From Epiperipatus broadwayi (taxonomy: Eukaryota > Onychophora > Udeonychophora > Euonychophora > Peripatidae), in assembly GCA_028023455.1 (NCBI GenBank), contig JAQFVV010000027.1, forward strand, positions 5,143,845 to 5,207,844: a DNA stretch of 64,000 nt, read 5' to 3'. The position numbers were made by a program, and so were the translations under genes. Below the pieces are notes generated by a model that was not told the DNA's origin, did no database searches, and was given only the letters and a program-made list of their open reading frames with translations. Below, piece after piece: positions 1-10,130 of this stretch (position 1 is the first letter of the stretch; every line of letters starts with the position of its first letter).

Positions 1-775
1 CATGTATCATCAAATTTACTCTTCGGTGTGAGAAGTTGATCCCTTCTCTTGATCTTAGAAAGCTTTCGCATTATGTATTTTTCTTGCCGAAAGAAGGCAG
101 TAATAAATACAGATTTTACATCGTGTAGTTCAGAAAAGTGTATATTACGAAAAGAGAGAGTCTGATAATGGAAAAGGTTCTTGTCTTAATACTATTTCTC
201 AAAGAATTAAAAAGATAATAGTCTAATTTAATGTTTTGATATATTGATTTCTTAGCAGGCCTGTGCATGAGCAGATTAAATGATCAAACGTTTTATCTTG
301 GCGTTGACAGAGAGAGCAGGTGGGATCAATTTTAGATGTATCTTTTTGAGTAGCAAGAAACCAATTAATACTTATAACATTTAAGTTAATTTTGAGAATA
401 AAATCTAGGTATGTCGGCTCCATGGACCAAAATTTAGAAAGAGAAATATTTTTTTTGATTGGATAGACCCAGCTCCTGTTGTAGTGGGTTGATTAAATTA
501 TAGGCCTCCCATATTTTAATTTTGCCATCAAAGGTATTCTGTGTTATAACCATATATCTTTGAATTAGCCCTATTATGTTGTCTAGGATATTATTAGTCT
601 TTAGTGGAGGTCTGTCAGTCGAGCTAACCGGTTGCATAATCTGGCAGTATCCAAACATTTTGATCACCATATTTAGAAAATTAAATGATTTTTGGAATAG
701 TATCGCTTGGATCGAGCAATATGATAGGCTGTTAAAACTCCTGTGTCTCTACATTTTTTGAATGCTAATAGCCGT
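1..775 (-). pseudogene. 3' end of an L1/Tx1-type LINE ORF2 (C-terminal part with zinc knuckle)
   Basis: Two open segments on the minus strand (670 to 434, then 423 to 223) make up the extreme C-terminus of a LINE ORF2. The first carries a TDRPP motif and then WEAYNL. The second has a zinc-knuckle with the pattern C-x2-C-x8-H-x3-C-x-C (the residues start CSLC and end HLICSC). The same TDRPP, WEAFNL and identically spaced zinc knuckle occur in the plus-strand LINE at 63538-63900, so both belong to related L1/Tx1-type families. A reverse-transcriptase core is not present: the copy is 5'-truncated near 775, where a dispersed repeat begins, and it runs off the left window edge. Frame breaks make it a dead copy. 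The family assignment is inference from the shared tail. Confidence 0.7.
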
Positions 776-779
776 ATAA

Positions 780-1440
780 GTGAATCTAAAGCATTTTAAA
801 ACATGTTAATAAATTATTTTATCAAAAAGATTCGTCTCATATATATTATTATACAGAATAAAAAGAAACATTTTAAAACAAATAATGTATATATTTCAAT
901 ATTATATTTTTAATTTCTACTTAATTATATCTATATAGAGAGCGCAGTAGATGTTTCTTAATGTTTTATTCTTTAAATTCCATATTCGCTTTCCTCTTTT
1001 TTTTTTTTTAAGAATTCGCTTTCCTGTTTACTGAAAAAAACTACAATTCTTTTAACTTTCTTTAGCATAAAGATGAAGCGACAAGATACTTTCAAATTGC
1101 GTATTCTTACAAAAAACGTCTATATTCTTCTGATCAGTGTTGGCCCCTTTTTTGCGAATTTTATGAGTTTGTTAGAAAATCGTCATAAACATGGACATTT
1201 TTGTTTAAAGAATGTAAAAAAGAAGGACCTTTCTATAAAAGAAAAAGCAAAATGATTACAGGCACAACTCTTACTTCTTTAGTCTTAAACCGAAAATGGA
1301 AAAAGCATTTTAATTAATTCAAGCACATAAAAATATTATCAAAATAATATTTCGAACTTTCACCTAACTCTAAAGGTTCTTTAAATAAGACAGAAGTTGC
1401 TTATACCATTACGTAAATTAATATGAACATTCTTTGTTAA
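780..1440 (+). repeat. Dispersed repeat, copy D (partial)
   Basis: This block matches, with many substitutions, the segments starting near 12815, 29275 and 51670 (a stretch with TTAATAAATTATT followed by AT-rich sequence) and continues into the segment shared with 9665, 13080, 32375 and 53065 (the stretch containing GATCAGTG, then TTTTATGAGTTTG). It lacks the roughly 400-bp insertion that copies A and B carry at 29.37-29.75 and 51.77-52.15 kb. The 60-codon ORF at 1073-1255 lies inside this non-coding repeat and is not conserved in the other copies, so I do not call it a gene. Confidence 0.7.
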
Positions 1441-2484
1441 TCAGTTTGCTTGTCAATGATTTTTAACATTTTCTTAACTTTTTTCCTTAAATGTTATTCA
1501 CGATTTTGTCTCTTAATAATCATATGAACACCCTCTTGCAGTGAAATATTATTATTTTTAACCATACTTTATTAAATTTGATGTGTGCTGTAGATTTTTT
1601 TTACAGGTTAAACATATGTGACCTAAATCAGTGGATGGAAAAGAGCAATTTTTAAATATATTAAAATAATACAGGCAGGTAAAACTGACTTATAGCGGTC
1701 TCGACACTTGGCCCTCTATTTTTAAAAAACTTAACTACTTTTTTTTCCTACTAACTGTATCCAATTTTAATCAGTGTATGTAACTATATCTAAGTATAAA
1801 TGTTAATAAAAAAAACTTTAAAAAAAACTTACATTTTCATGCGTAGTTTTCACTTCTAGTGGTCTTTGCTGTATATATAACTGTAAATAAATAAACCAAA
1901 TGTATCCAACTTTAATCAGTTTATCTAACAATAAATAAACTATGTCTAAATATAAATATTAATAAAAAAAAATGTAATAAGTCTTACATTTTTATGCCTA
2001 CTTTTCACTTGGAATGTATATCTAGTGGTCTTTACTGTATATATAACTATAAATAAACAATGTATATTAACTATAAATGTTTTTACATAAAGATTACATT
2101 TCCTGCAGGCAGAATCCGTGTTTCGAACTACGTTATTCTCACTATGTAATTGCAAAGTATATCTAACTATAAATGTATTTTTTACATGAAGATTAATAAA
2201 TAAAATGTAATAAAACGTACATTTTTATGCTCTATTTAGAGAAGATAAGTGTCACCAATAAAGTCCCTACTGTCAAAATTATGAACTACTTTTGTCATGT
2301 CTAACTTTTGCCGCATGTAATCCCCCCCCCCTCGTCCATTTACTTTTTTGCCGAAAAAAGATTCAAATCAATGTTAAAACAGTTGTTCACAATTTGACAT
2401 ACTTAGGATAGCATTTTAAATAATCTACTCTATTAAAAAATTAACTATTTTCTTCATAATAATTTTAAAATGGAAAGAAATTAA
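1441..2484. repeat. Degenerate tandem repeats of about 150 bp, with flanking AT-rich sequence
   Basis: From about 1745 to 2240 a unit of roughly 150 bp recurs imperfectly two to three times. Each unit has a TATCCAA..TTTAATCAGT start, a run of AATAAATATTAATAAAAAA type, then ACATTTTNATGC, TTTTCACTT, and CTAGTGGTCTTT followed by GTATATATAACT. The stretch 1441-1740 shows nothing I can name. A C-rich run (nine C) lies near 2325. There is no gene before the Penelope-like element. Confidence 0.55.
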
Positions 2485-3314
2485 GTATTTGGGAATTTAG
2501 ATATTGAAAATATGTATCACTCTGTTAATAGGTTAAGCAGTATTGATGTTCTTATGTCTGTAATTACAGATTTGCTTTTGTTATTGGAAGATTCTATGTA
2601 TTTTACTTATAAAGGTAATTTTTATAAGATTAAGGAAGGGTGGATAATAGGTTATATTATTTCTCCTTTAGTATGTTCAGTTTATATTAATTACATGGAA
2701 GAGGAAATTATTATTAAAAAGAATTGTTTATATATAAAGTTATTTGTCAGATATGTTGATGATTGTTTATTTGTAGTTGAAAATGATAAATTGAAGGAAT
2801 TTGTAAATGAGTTTAATTGTTTTGATCCTTCTATAAAATTTGTGTTAGAAGGAGGGGGGTTAGATTTTGGTAAGTTAAAATTTTTAGATCTTTTGGTGAT
2901 TAGAAATGTAGAAACTAATTGTTTACTATGCAGTCATTTGGTTAAAAGTAAAGAATTAAGATCTATAATTAAACCTGATAGCTATCAGTCTGTATCTCAT
3001 AAAGTAGCTGCTTTAAGGAATTATTGTCATAGGAATATTAAATTAAATAATTCTAGTGGGGTAGCTTTGTTTCAGAAATATCAATTTTATAAAGATTATT
3101 TGAGGGTTGGTTACTCTGATAAATTTGTTAAAAGTATTTTATTTAATAGTAATATTTGTAAGGATGTAAAGGTTAAAGAAAAATATGATTTTATTTCTTT
3201 GCCATTTAAATTGTCTTCTTATAAAATTGTATGTAGAAATAGTAAATTGTTTGGAAATAAGAAAATTGCTTGGAAAAGGGGTGTTACATTGAATAATTTA
3301 TTAAATAATACAAA
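2485..3314 (+). pseudogene. Penelope-like element reverse transcriptase (5'-truncated)
   Basis: An open frame begins just after a stop at 2482-2484; the first ATG is at 2512. It contains the Penelope-type RT core: motif A as LDIENMYHSV (catalytic Asp at about 2500), then FTYKGNFYKI, then a region corresponding to the G-x-x-x-x-SP motif (IISPLVCSVY), then the catalytic box RYVDD at about 2750, then a GGGLDFGKLKFLDLLV stretch typical of the element class. Fingers and the N-terminal part are missing, so the element is 5'-truncated. The frame stops at 3321 only because a 236-bp palindromic element inserted after 3314; the endonuclease part continues in the same orientation at 3551. Family identification is firm; subfamily is not resolved. 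Confidence 0.9.
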
Positions 3315-3566
3315 GTTGTAATTATAAATTTATTATATTTTGATTATGTAAGTAATATTTACTGAGGCCGTAACCTCGAGAATATGCATTTAACCACAAG
3401 CTTACTTTCTATTTAAATAGGTGAAGCTGAAACGGTTAGATCTGCGAGCATGAAGCTATTTAAATAGAAAGTAGCTTGTGGTTAAACACCTGTAGAGGTC
3501 CCTACTATTGCATTTTACATGCATATTCTTGAGGTTACAGCCTCAGTACATATTAAATAATACAAA
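3299..3566 (+). mobile_element. Palindromic insertion inside the Penelope-like element, with 16-bp target duplication
   Basis: The 16-base direct repeat TATTAAATAATACAAA occurs at 3299-3314 and 3551-3566 and flanks a 236-bp insert (3315-3550). Removing the insert and one repeat places the RT frame in register with the endonuclease frame. The insert has outer arms at 3360-3388 and 3519-3548 (TACTGAGGC.. against ..GCCTCAGTA) and near-perfect inner arms at 3390-3420 and 3456-3485 (CTATTTAAATAGAAAGTA type), a 35-bp loop, and an unpaired AT-rich tail of about 45 bp on the left (3315-3359). It has no ORF. Its plan matches the foldback elements at 8895, 34966, 47565 and 49135, but its sequence is different and I see no hammerhead core. 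Confidence 0.8.
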
Positions 3567-3927
3567 TGAAATTTTTGATAGAAAGTCTATTCCTGGTGTA
3601 GTATATTTTATCCCTTGTTTATTTTGTAAGACGGTTTACATAGATCAGAGTAGTTTGAGTTTAAATGAAAGAATAAAGGTTCATAAAAGTAGAGGTAAAA
3701 ATAGATATCTTAGTTCTGCTTTGTATGTCCATGAAAAAGATACAGGCCACATTATTAATTTTGATGAAGCTAAGGTTGTCTTCTTTGAGAGAAATGAAAT
3801 CAAAAGAACAATTAAAGAATCTTTATTATTGAAAATTTATTATTATTCTGAAGCAATTAACTTATTTAAGAGTTCTTTTAATATTAAGGGTGGATGGGAA
3901 GTGAATGGATTTGTGGGTAATGTTTAA
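3551..3927 (+). pseudogene. Penelope-like element GIY-YIG endonuclease domain
   Basis: This frame is the C-terminal half of the same element. It holds the class-specific GIY-YIG nuclease signature in the form GVVYFIPC, with a second cysteine pair residue at CLFC, then VYIDQS, then LNERIKVH with the arginine and histidine expected in the catalytic helix, and further on HEKDTGH and ERNEIKRTIKESLLLK. The I-D-Q in place of the usual Y-I-G-E/Q-T is a mild deviation. Frame register is recovered when the 3315-3550 insertion is ignored. The frame ends at a stop at 3925-3927. The protein would cut target DNA to prime reverse transcription; this copy cannot, since it lacks its 5' part and is interrupted. 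Confidence 0.88.
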
Positions 3928-4384
3928 TATTATATATATTGCATAGTTTTTGTAGTTCTTTACACTTGTGAAACCTTTGATAGTGTTTTAATATTATTTT
4001 TATGCTGGTGTGGTTGAATTTTGAATTTGGGGTAATTTAAATTATATATTGGACTAGTTTAGCTTTATGCTTGTAGTGTTTATATATATATATATATATA
4101 TGGTTGTTTATATATATATATATATATATGGTTCATTTTGGCTCTCTTCCTCCAATGCTCTTCAAGACTGGCTGCATTTCAAAACAGTTTCCTCTAGCCT
4201 TGGTTTTCCAAACACTTTGGCCGAGTTCAGCTACATGCAAACACATTGGCTTCATCATAGAGGGCTGCAACCATCACTTTTAGATTCCATCTCTTGCAAC
4301 AGTCCACTTGGTAAACTCACTGGAAATGATCACTTCACAACTGGTTGCTTTCTAGATGGTTTCCTCACGAACCCATTTAAGCTA
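3928..4384. other. Downstream of Penelope-like element; two TA microsatellites
   Basis: The stretch 3928-4066 may be the 3' non-coding part of the Penelope-like element. Two runs of alternating TA (about 4081-4101 and 4110-4130) follow, separated by GGTTGTT. The open frame at 4067-4402 runs through these microsatellites into unassigned sequence; it has no recognisable domain and I do not call it a gene. Confidence 0.5.
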
Positions 4385-5070
4385 TCGTCACTGTTCAAAT
4401 GATCTAACTTTTAAAACAATGCTATGTGAGCCATTCAGGTTATCACTTGTAACTTTTATTTGAGAAACAGAAGTAAAATGAAGCAGATTTTGGATTAATA
4501 GACACACTACTGAAACATTTAATTCACTTTCTAAATAGTTATGATTGTTTTTTTTAAATGGTCTTTGTTTTTAGAGTGTGATTAGAATTAATACCAAACC
4601 ACTAGCTTTTCGTTTTGTCTTAATATGATTTTTCATTTATATAAAATACTATCTTCACAATTCAAATTTCCGAAATTAGTCAATTCTTTATTGGAATGAT
4701 TTTTAAAAATTACACTATTTTCAAAAGGAAGAGTAGAAGTCGGAGTCGGCTTTTTATTAATAAAACTTTCTTACTTTGGTTCATTTTTTTAAGATACACC
4801 CTTATAGAAAGACTGAACAATCTAATTATAGAGTTATTATTGGGTTTGTGATTATTTTGATTGTGAGTTATCTTTTTGGCTCCATTATTGTTTTCCTTTT
4901 AAATGAAATCCAATCATTAGTCAAAGTAATTTCATCTCAAGGAGAAGTGAAATCAGAATTCTTGTTTTATTAAAATATTGAGAAAAAATTATTATAAATA
5001 ATATTTTGTTTCAATTTGTGTTAAAGAGTTATTACTGTCATTTAATTGAGTTAATATTACTATTAAAATA
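4385..5070 (+). repeat. Large repeat block 1, left part (second copy at 47140-48340)
   Basis: By eye this segment follows 47140-48340: TTTTAAAACA, then a GTTATCACTT stretch, then GATTTTGGATTA, then CTACTGAAAC..TTTAATTCA, then GTGTGATTA..AATTAATA, ending near a TTTAATT-AGTTAATATT segment. The 47-kb copy carries an extra palindromic element at 47565-47927. At about 5070 the match stops abruptly at the RTE LINE and resumes at about 8326, so the LINE inserted into this repeat. Confidence 0.7.
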
Positions 5071-5553
5071 GCTGCAGAAAGGATTTTGCTATTAACTGAA
5101 AGAAGACCCTTTGATTCCTCTTGGAGGCCTTAAAGGAACCAAGCAGGGCAAATTCCTAATGTCCATTCCATACGTTCTTGTCGTTGCAGCTGTTATTACT
5201 ATGTGATTATTCATATAGTATACGAACATGAATGGGCTGCTCACCAACACGCATTAGCCAGCGTGGTGAGTTTATTGCTTTTTTAGCTCTGAGTTTAAGA
5301 TCAAGAAACACCATGGTCTTTCTTCTCAGTGCCTGATAAGGCAGAATGAATGTTTGTGTAAATGATAAATATTTTTCCAATACATATATACAATTATGAC
5401 AGACAAAAATAAATCATGGCCCTTATTCCCAGGAGGCTGAAAAGTCACCAACCAAGGCAGCGGTTGGTGGCCGAAGGTGGAGGGTGCTAAGAATCCCCTG
5501 ATTGTGGACCCAAGCTGCCATTTGATGATGACTTTTTATTTAGGTATTTAAAA

Positions 5554-6231
5554 CTGCAGATCACTTTCGAGTGAAGGAAAATTGCAAGAATTAGAAAAAG
5601 AACTGTCTTATATTAAATGGAACATTACTGGACTTTGTGAAATTAGAGGAAAAGGTGAAGAGACAATTGATTTAAAAAGTGGATATGTACTCAATTATAA
5701 AGGCACAAATATTGAAAATACAAGTGGATTCATTATAAATAAAAAAATGGAAGAATAACATTGTGGAGATTGATGGTGTATCGGACAGAGTGGCAAGATT
5801 AGTTATACAACTTAATAGCAGATACCAAATGCAGATAATGCAGGTTTATGCCCAACAAGTTCTCATAGTGATGAAGTAGTAAAAGATTTTTAGATGGATG
5901 TACAAAAGGCTTTTGATCAGAGTAAACAACATTTTAAAATTGGTATGGCAGACTTTAATGCTAGAATTGGTAAACAAATGAAAGATGAAACTGCTGCAGG
6001 TAATTTTGGTTATGATAATAGAAATGAGAGAGACATAAACTTGTGGAATTTGCTGAAAAACTTTATATTATGAATGCTTTCTTTGAGAAAAATGTTAAAA
6101 GGAAATTGACATGGAAGCATCCAAATGAAGGTACCACAGAATTGGATTATATTTTGACTAACAGAAAATATATATTTCAAGATTGTAATGTTCCTAATAA
6201 ATTTAAGACAGGAAGTGATCATCGATTAGTA
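5554..6231 (+). pseudogene. RTE LINE apurinic/apyrimidinic-type endonuclease region
   Basis: Reading across frameshifts, the region shows the order expected of the exonuclease-endonuclease-phosphatase fold. Near 5560-5650 is a stretch ending in ITGLCEIRGKGEE (the catalytic Glu region; related elements have GLSEVRR). Near 5840 is QVYAQQ, then ADFNARIGKQ near 5950 (the GDFNA motif with G changed to A). The open segment from 6043 carries WKHPNEGTTELDYIL and SDHRLVRCKI, with the D-x-I and S-D-H catalytic pairs intact. The enzyme would nick target DNA to start reverse transcription. Frame breaks near 5755 and 5890 and the altered GDF motif make it non-functional. Confidence 0.85.
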
Positions 6232-8256
6232 AGATGTAAGATACGTGTTAATGCAAAACTAGAGAGACAAAAATTATTAAGAAAAACAATATTTACAGTT
6301 GATATTCTTACTCTTCAAAAACATTCTAATGAATTTAAATTAAAAGTTACAAATCGGTTTCAAGTATTAGTACATTTTGAACATGATTCAGATTTGAATG
6401 AAATTAATATGAAAATAACTGATACACTTTTAAAAACTGAAACAAAGATAGTTGGTAGAAAAAAGAAGCAATTGACCAAATAAAATATCTACTGAGACTA
6501 GAGAATTTATGAAGAAAAAAAGGAATATGAAGATATACAAAAATGATACATTAAAAAGGATTGAATATCTTGAATTTTGTAAAATGGTGCAGAAAAGAGT
6601 TGAAAATGATATAAGAAAGTATAACTGTGAACTAGTAAGGAAAATTGTAGAAGAGAATAAAAGTCTCAAGAGTGTAAAACAACATTTTGTTATTGGTAGG
6701 AAATTTATGTCTGCAAAAAGAAAAAAAGATGGAATTATTATTAAAAAGAGCGATGACATCATGAGATGGGTAGAAGACTTTTATCAAGAATTACATAGTA
6801 ATAAAGAACAAGTACCTCCTACATCTATTACATCTACTGAATTGCTGAGAATTTTAAATGAAGAAGTGAGACTTACAATTAAATGTATGAAGAAAGGAAA
6901 GGCTCCATGTAATGATGGAATTAAAATTGATATATTAAAAGAAACAGATGAAGAAATATAATTTTTTTTAGCAAAGTTATATATCAAATGTCTAAATGAT
7001 AAAGATGTATCAGATGATTGGAAGAATGCAGTATTAATATTAATATTTAAAAAAGCTGATAAAGATGTTAGAAATTACAGACCTATCAGCCTTTATACAA
7101 AATTTTTACTAAGATAATTACAACTCATCTGCAGAGAACATTGGATTTCCAGCAACCAAGAGAACAGGCTGGATTTAAAAATGGTTTTAGTACAGTAGAT
7201 CATATCCAGGCATTGGAAAAAGTTATGAAAAGGACAAATGAATATGAATTTCCATTATGTTTTTGATTTGTAGATTATGAAAAGGCATTTGATTCTATAA
7301 ACATTTCTTCAGTGATTAAAGCATTGAATCATCAATGTGTAGATCCAGGATATTGTCATATTTTAAAAAATATTTATAAAAATGCAACAGCGACAATTAG
7401 ATTACATAATGATACTGGAAAGTCAACTTTGAGAAAGGTGTAGGACAGGGTGACTCCGTATCTCCAAAACTTTTACAGAAGTGCTGCACGAAGTATTTTG
7501 TCAATTAAAATGGGAAGCTAAAGGAGTGAAAGTAAATGGAGATTATTTAAGTCATTTACATTTTGCAGATGATGTAGTTGTTTTTGCAAATAATGCTTTA
7601 GAGCTGCAGGAAATGTTGCAGGAATTATCAGATGAAAGTAGAAAGGTAGGATTAAAGGTAAATGTTAAAAAGACTAAAGTAATGTTTAATGGATTTTCTC
7701 AAATTATGAAAATAAAGATTGATTATAAAGAGTTAGAAGAAGTTAACAGTTACAAATACCTTGGTCAGATTATTAATACAAATGGAAACATAATGGATAA
7801 AATTAATCATAGAATTAAACTTTGTTGGAGTGGAAATAAGTTTATGTGTTTGAAAAAGGTTTTTAATAAATGTGTTTTACCAGTTCTTACTTATGGATCT
7901 GAGACTTGGACCTATAATAGAAGAGCAATTCAGAGACTTGAGACCACTCAAAGAAGTATGTATGGATGCATGTTGGGGTAACAAGAAGAGATTGAAAACG
8001 CAATATATGGGTAAGAGAACAGACAGGTGTTACTAATGTCATTGAAAAAATTAAAAGATTGAAGTGGAGTTCAGCTGGACATATTGCTAGAAGAGATAAT
8101 AATAGATGGACAATTGAAATCTTAAACTGGATTCCAAGAGATTGTAAAAGACCCAGAAAGAGACAACATGTTAGATGGATGGATGAAATAAGAAAGAATG
8201 TAGGAGTGATGTGGAGAAGAGAAGCTAAAGATCAGAGAAGATGGATTGAACTTTGA
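6232..8256 (+). pseudogene. RTE LINE reverse transcriptase and C-terminal region
   Basis: Motifs appear in order over several frames: KGKAPCNDGIKIDILKE near 6895; RPISL near 7080; QREQAGF-like and GFSTVDHI near 7160-7200; DYEKAFDSI near 7275 (catalytic Asp); GVGQGDSVSPKLF near 7437; LHFADDVVVFANN near 7555 (the catalytic FADD box); then the open segment 7481-7981 with NSYKYLGQII and LTYGSETWT, and 8059-8256 with AGHIARRDNNRW, RPRKRQHVRWMDEI. That last block is diagnostic of the RTE-type family. The C-to-G substitution APCND for APGND, stops at 6960, 7265 and 7980 and the frame shift near 7450 mark it as dead. Confidence 0.88.
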
Positions 8257-8325
8257 GAGACCTTCATCCTGCAGTGGATTGATAATGGTTGATGATAACT
8301 ATCAAAATAATAACATGTCTTTAGA

Positions 8326-9300
8326 GATGAATTGTCCATTGACTATGCAAAGTAGGATATTAATCATAAACACGTCCTCATAAAAAAACAAGCTAATCCA
8401 TTTTGCTCTTTACTTAATATTTTGTAATGCTTTTGTGTAACTATTGCAGCAAACTTATTTTTAATAACTTCAACCACATCTTCCTTGTAACTCTCGAGTG
8501 TATTTTTATTCCAACCACATCTTCCTATGAAAATAATCAAGATTGCACTTTTTTAGAATGGTTTTGACATATACTGTCAAATGTAACCATGCTCAAAATC
8601 ATGATAAAATGCTTTTTGTATTTTTCATTTTCATTTTCACCCAAAAAGATATAATTTTACAATAATGAACTGTATTTATGGTATCAGATCTAGGATGTTA
8701 AAAAACATATCGATGGGTTTTATAATCGGACCATCATGTTTTTTGAAATTTACAGGACACCTTTAAGCAAAAGCTTCTAATGTTTTACATTGTGTCTGTC
8801 CAGATTCCACTTCCATATGATAAATTAGATATGAAGCTCAGTTAATTGTAGTAATTGTGTCATTACAACTAAATAACCTGTCTGTAATTTGCTAAAGCAA
8901 AGGCAAACTCTCCATATAGTAGTGCCACCCTGTGCCAAATAGAGTAATCAATGGATGAGTAGGCACTAGATAGGGATTTTATGCACAAGCCTTCTGGCAT
9001 CCATTGATTACTCTGTTTGGCACAGGGTGGCACTACTGTATGGAGAGTTTTGCCTTTGTTTACAACAATTATGTGCTAGTATAGAGAAATGTGATCATGT
9101 GATGTTTAGTGGTTTAACTTTAATTTGCTACAAGCAACAGCACATTGGAGTCTGGGTTTAATCACAATGTCTAAATATACTTTTCTACTTACAAAGCTAC
9201 AAAAATATTTAAATTAGCCCACATTCTCAAGTTGATAACCATTCAAGCTGCAATGTCTGACTATATATATATGATGTCAAATAAAATTTAAATGTCCTCA
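8326..9300 (+). repeat. Large repeat block 1, right part (second copy at 48359-49060)
   Basis: The match to the 47-49 kb block resumes at GATGA..T and runs through a CCATTTT..CTT segment, GCA(A/G)CAAACTT, a CCACATCTT segment, and later CAATGTCTAAA..TATACTTTTCTACTTACAAA and CTCAAGTTGATAAC, ATTCAAGCTGC. The two copies carry a related foldback element at different places (8895-9120 here, 49135-49384 there), so those insertions are independent. Confidence 0.7.
8885..9130 (+). mobile_element. Foldback element, short internally deleted form, 10-bp target duplication
   Basis: The direct repeat TAATTTGCTA at 8885-8894 and 9121-9130 flanks a 226-bp element. Its arms pair over about 60 bp: left AAAGGCAAACTCTCC..AGTAGTGCCACCC, right GGGTGGCACTACTGTATGG..GCCTTT, with AGAGTAATCAATGGATG facing CATCCATTGATTACTC. 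The inner part of the left arm is deleted relative to the long form at 34966-35679, leaving the right-arm sequence that includes GGCACTAGATAGGGATTTT. After the right arm comes an unpaired tail of about 60 bp (9061-9120) that ends at the target duplication. No ORF; no hammerhead remains. Confidence 0.82.
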
Positions 9301-9659
9301 TTAAAATTAATGTATGCAAATATGCAAAGTATACAAATGAATACTAAGTATGCAAATATTTATTCATTGTGCAGATGCATGCAGTTTATGCCTCTGCAAA
9401 TATAAAACTACTGGAAATGGCCAGAGAAAGAGGATGAGCAGGTGTTTTGAGTATGTGTACAGTGCAAAGAAATGAGGAGGAGAATGGAGTAGTACACTTA
9501 AGCTATAAAGATGATGATGTGCTTCTACAGGGAGAAGATACATAATTGTATTTTCAACAGTGTTTAATGTAAAAATGATAATAATGAGGAATTAATATAG
9601 AGAAACAAAATTGCTCTGCAAAATAATTCTATTAATGATATTGATATCAGTAAAACAAT
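9301..9659. other. AT-rich stretch, possible worn LINE remnant
   Basis: A short reading around 9490-9540 gives YKDDDVLLQGED, which resembles a LINE RT YADD box region, but without neighbouring motifs this is only suggestive. The rest shows repeated ATGCAAATAT-type words and nothing else I can name. Confidence 0.25.
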
Positions 9660-10130
9660 GAGATATTTAAGGGGGCAAGCGACCACACACTTTCAAATCG
9701 TCTATTCTTACCAAAAAAATCTCTAGTCTTCTGATCAGTGCTGCCCTCTTTTTCGCGATTTTACGAGTTTGTCCAAAATCGTCATAAACATCGATATTTG
9801 AGGTCAGCGCGACTGCCTTGCACTTGCAGGCAGTTGCCCGGGTTGCGGGTTCGCGTCCCTGCCGATGCTATGACACCTAAAAAAAAAAAAAATCGATATT
9901 TTTGAATAAAGAATGTAAAAACGAAGGAGCTTTCTACAAAAAAAAAACCAACAACCATAAAATAATAACCGTAGTAACTCTTAATTCTTTAGTGTTAAAC
10001 CAAAACTTGGAAAGCCATTTTAATTAATTCCAGATATATAAAAATATTACTAAACAATATTTCAGACTTTCACTTACATTGTAAAGTTTCATTAAATAAT
10101 ACAGAATTATCTTGCGATATTACTTCACTT
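9660..10130 (+). repeat. Dispersed repeat, copy E, interrupted by a SINE
   Basis: The order TTTCAAATCGTCTATTCTTA, then TTCTGATCAGTGCTGCCCTC, then TTTACGAGTTTG, AAAATCGTCATAAACAT, then after the SINE GAATAAAGAATGTAAAAA, ending with AATATTTCAGACTTTCACTTAC is shared with 1075-1400, 32380-32620 and 53065-53300. The SINE at 9801-9891 is absent from all the other copies, so they serve as its empty site. Confidence 0.75.
9791..9901 (+). mobile_element. tRNA-derived SINE with poly(A) tail and perfect 10-bp target duplication
   Basis: A 91-bp element (9801-9891) lies between perfect copies of ATCGATATTT (9791-9800 and 9892-9901). It is far more GC-rich than its surroundings. It contains a clear polymerase III B box (GGTTCGCGTCC at 9847-9860 region), an anticodon-arm-like hairpin (CTGCC..GGCAG around 9812-9834), and an acceptor-like 3' end CCGATGC before TATGACACCT and 13 A residues. 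The 5' acceptor half is missing. TTGCAC in the loop suggests, weakly, an alanine-type tRNA (TGC) origin. Four other repeat copies lack it, so the insertion is comparatively recent. Confidence 0.85.

Larger units (their letters stand above)
5071..8325 (+). mobile_element. RTE-type non-LTR retrotransposon (LINE), frame-broken
   Basis: The boundaries come from comparison with the 47-kb copy of the surrounding repeat, which is uninterrupted here (about 48340-48358). The 5' part (about 5090-5550) is non-coding and richer in G and C than its surroundings. It is followed by an endonuclease region, an RT region and a C-terminal region, in the standard order. The 3' end runs into GATAATGGTTGATGATAAC, resembling the short GAT-type tails of RTE elements. 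Several frameshifts and stops (for example near 5755, 6483, 6960, 7265, 7443 and 7980) show that the copy is inactive. I could not define a target-site duplication. Confidence 0.85.

Noticed and set aside
3315-3550. Hammerhead in the palindrome that splits the Penelope-like element
   Set aside because: CTGAGGC and GCTGAAACGG look similar to parts of the core but neither CUGANGA nor a matching GAAA spacing is present on either strand.
4067-4402. 111-codon ORF after the Penelope-like element
   Set aside because: The first third is translated TA microsatellite and the rest has no domain.
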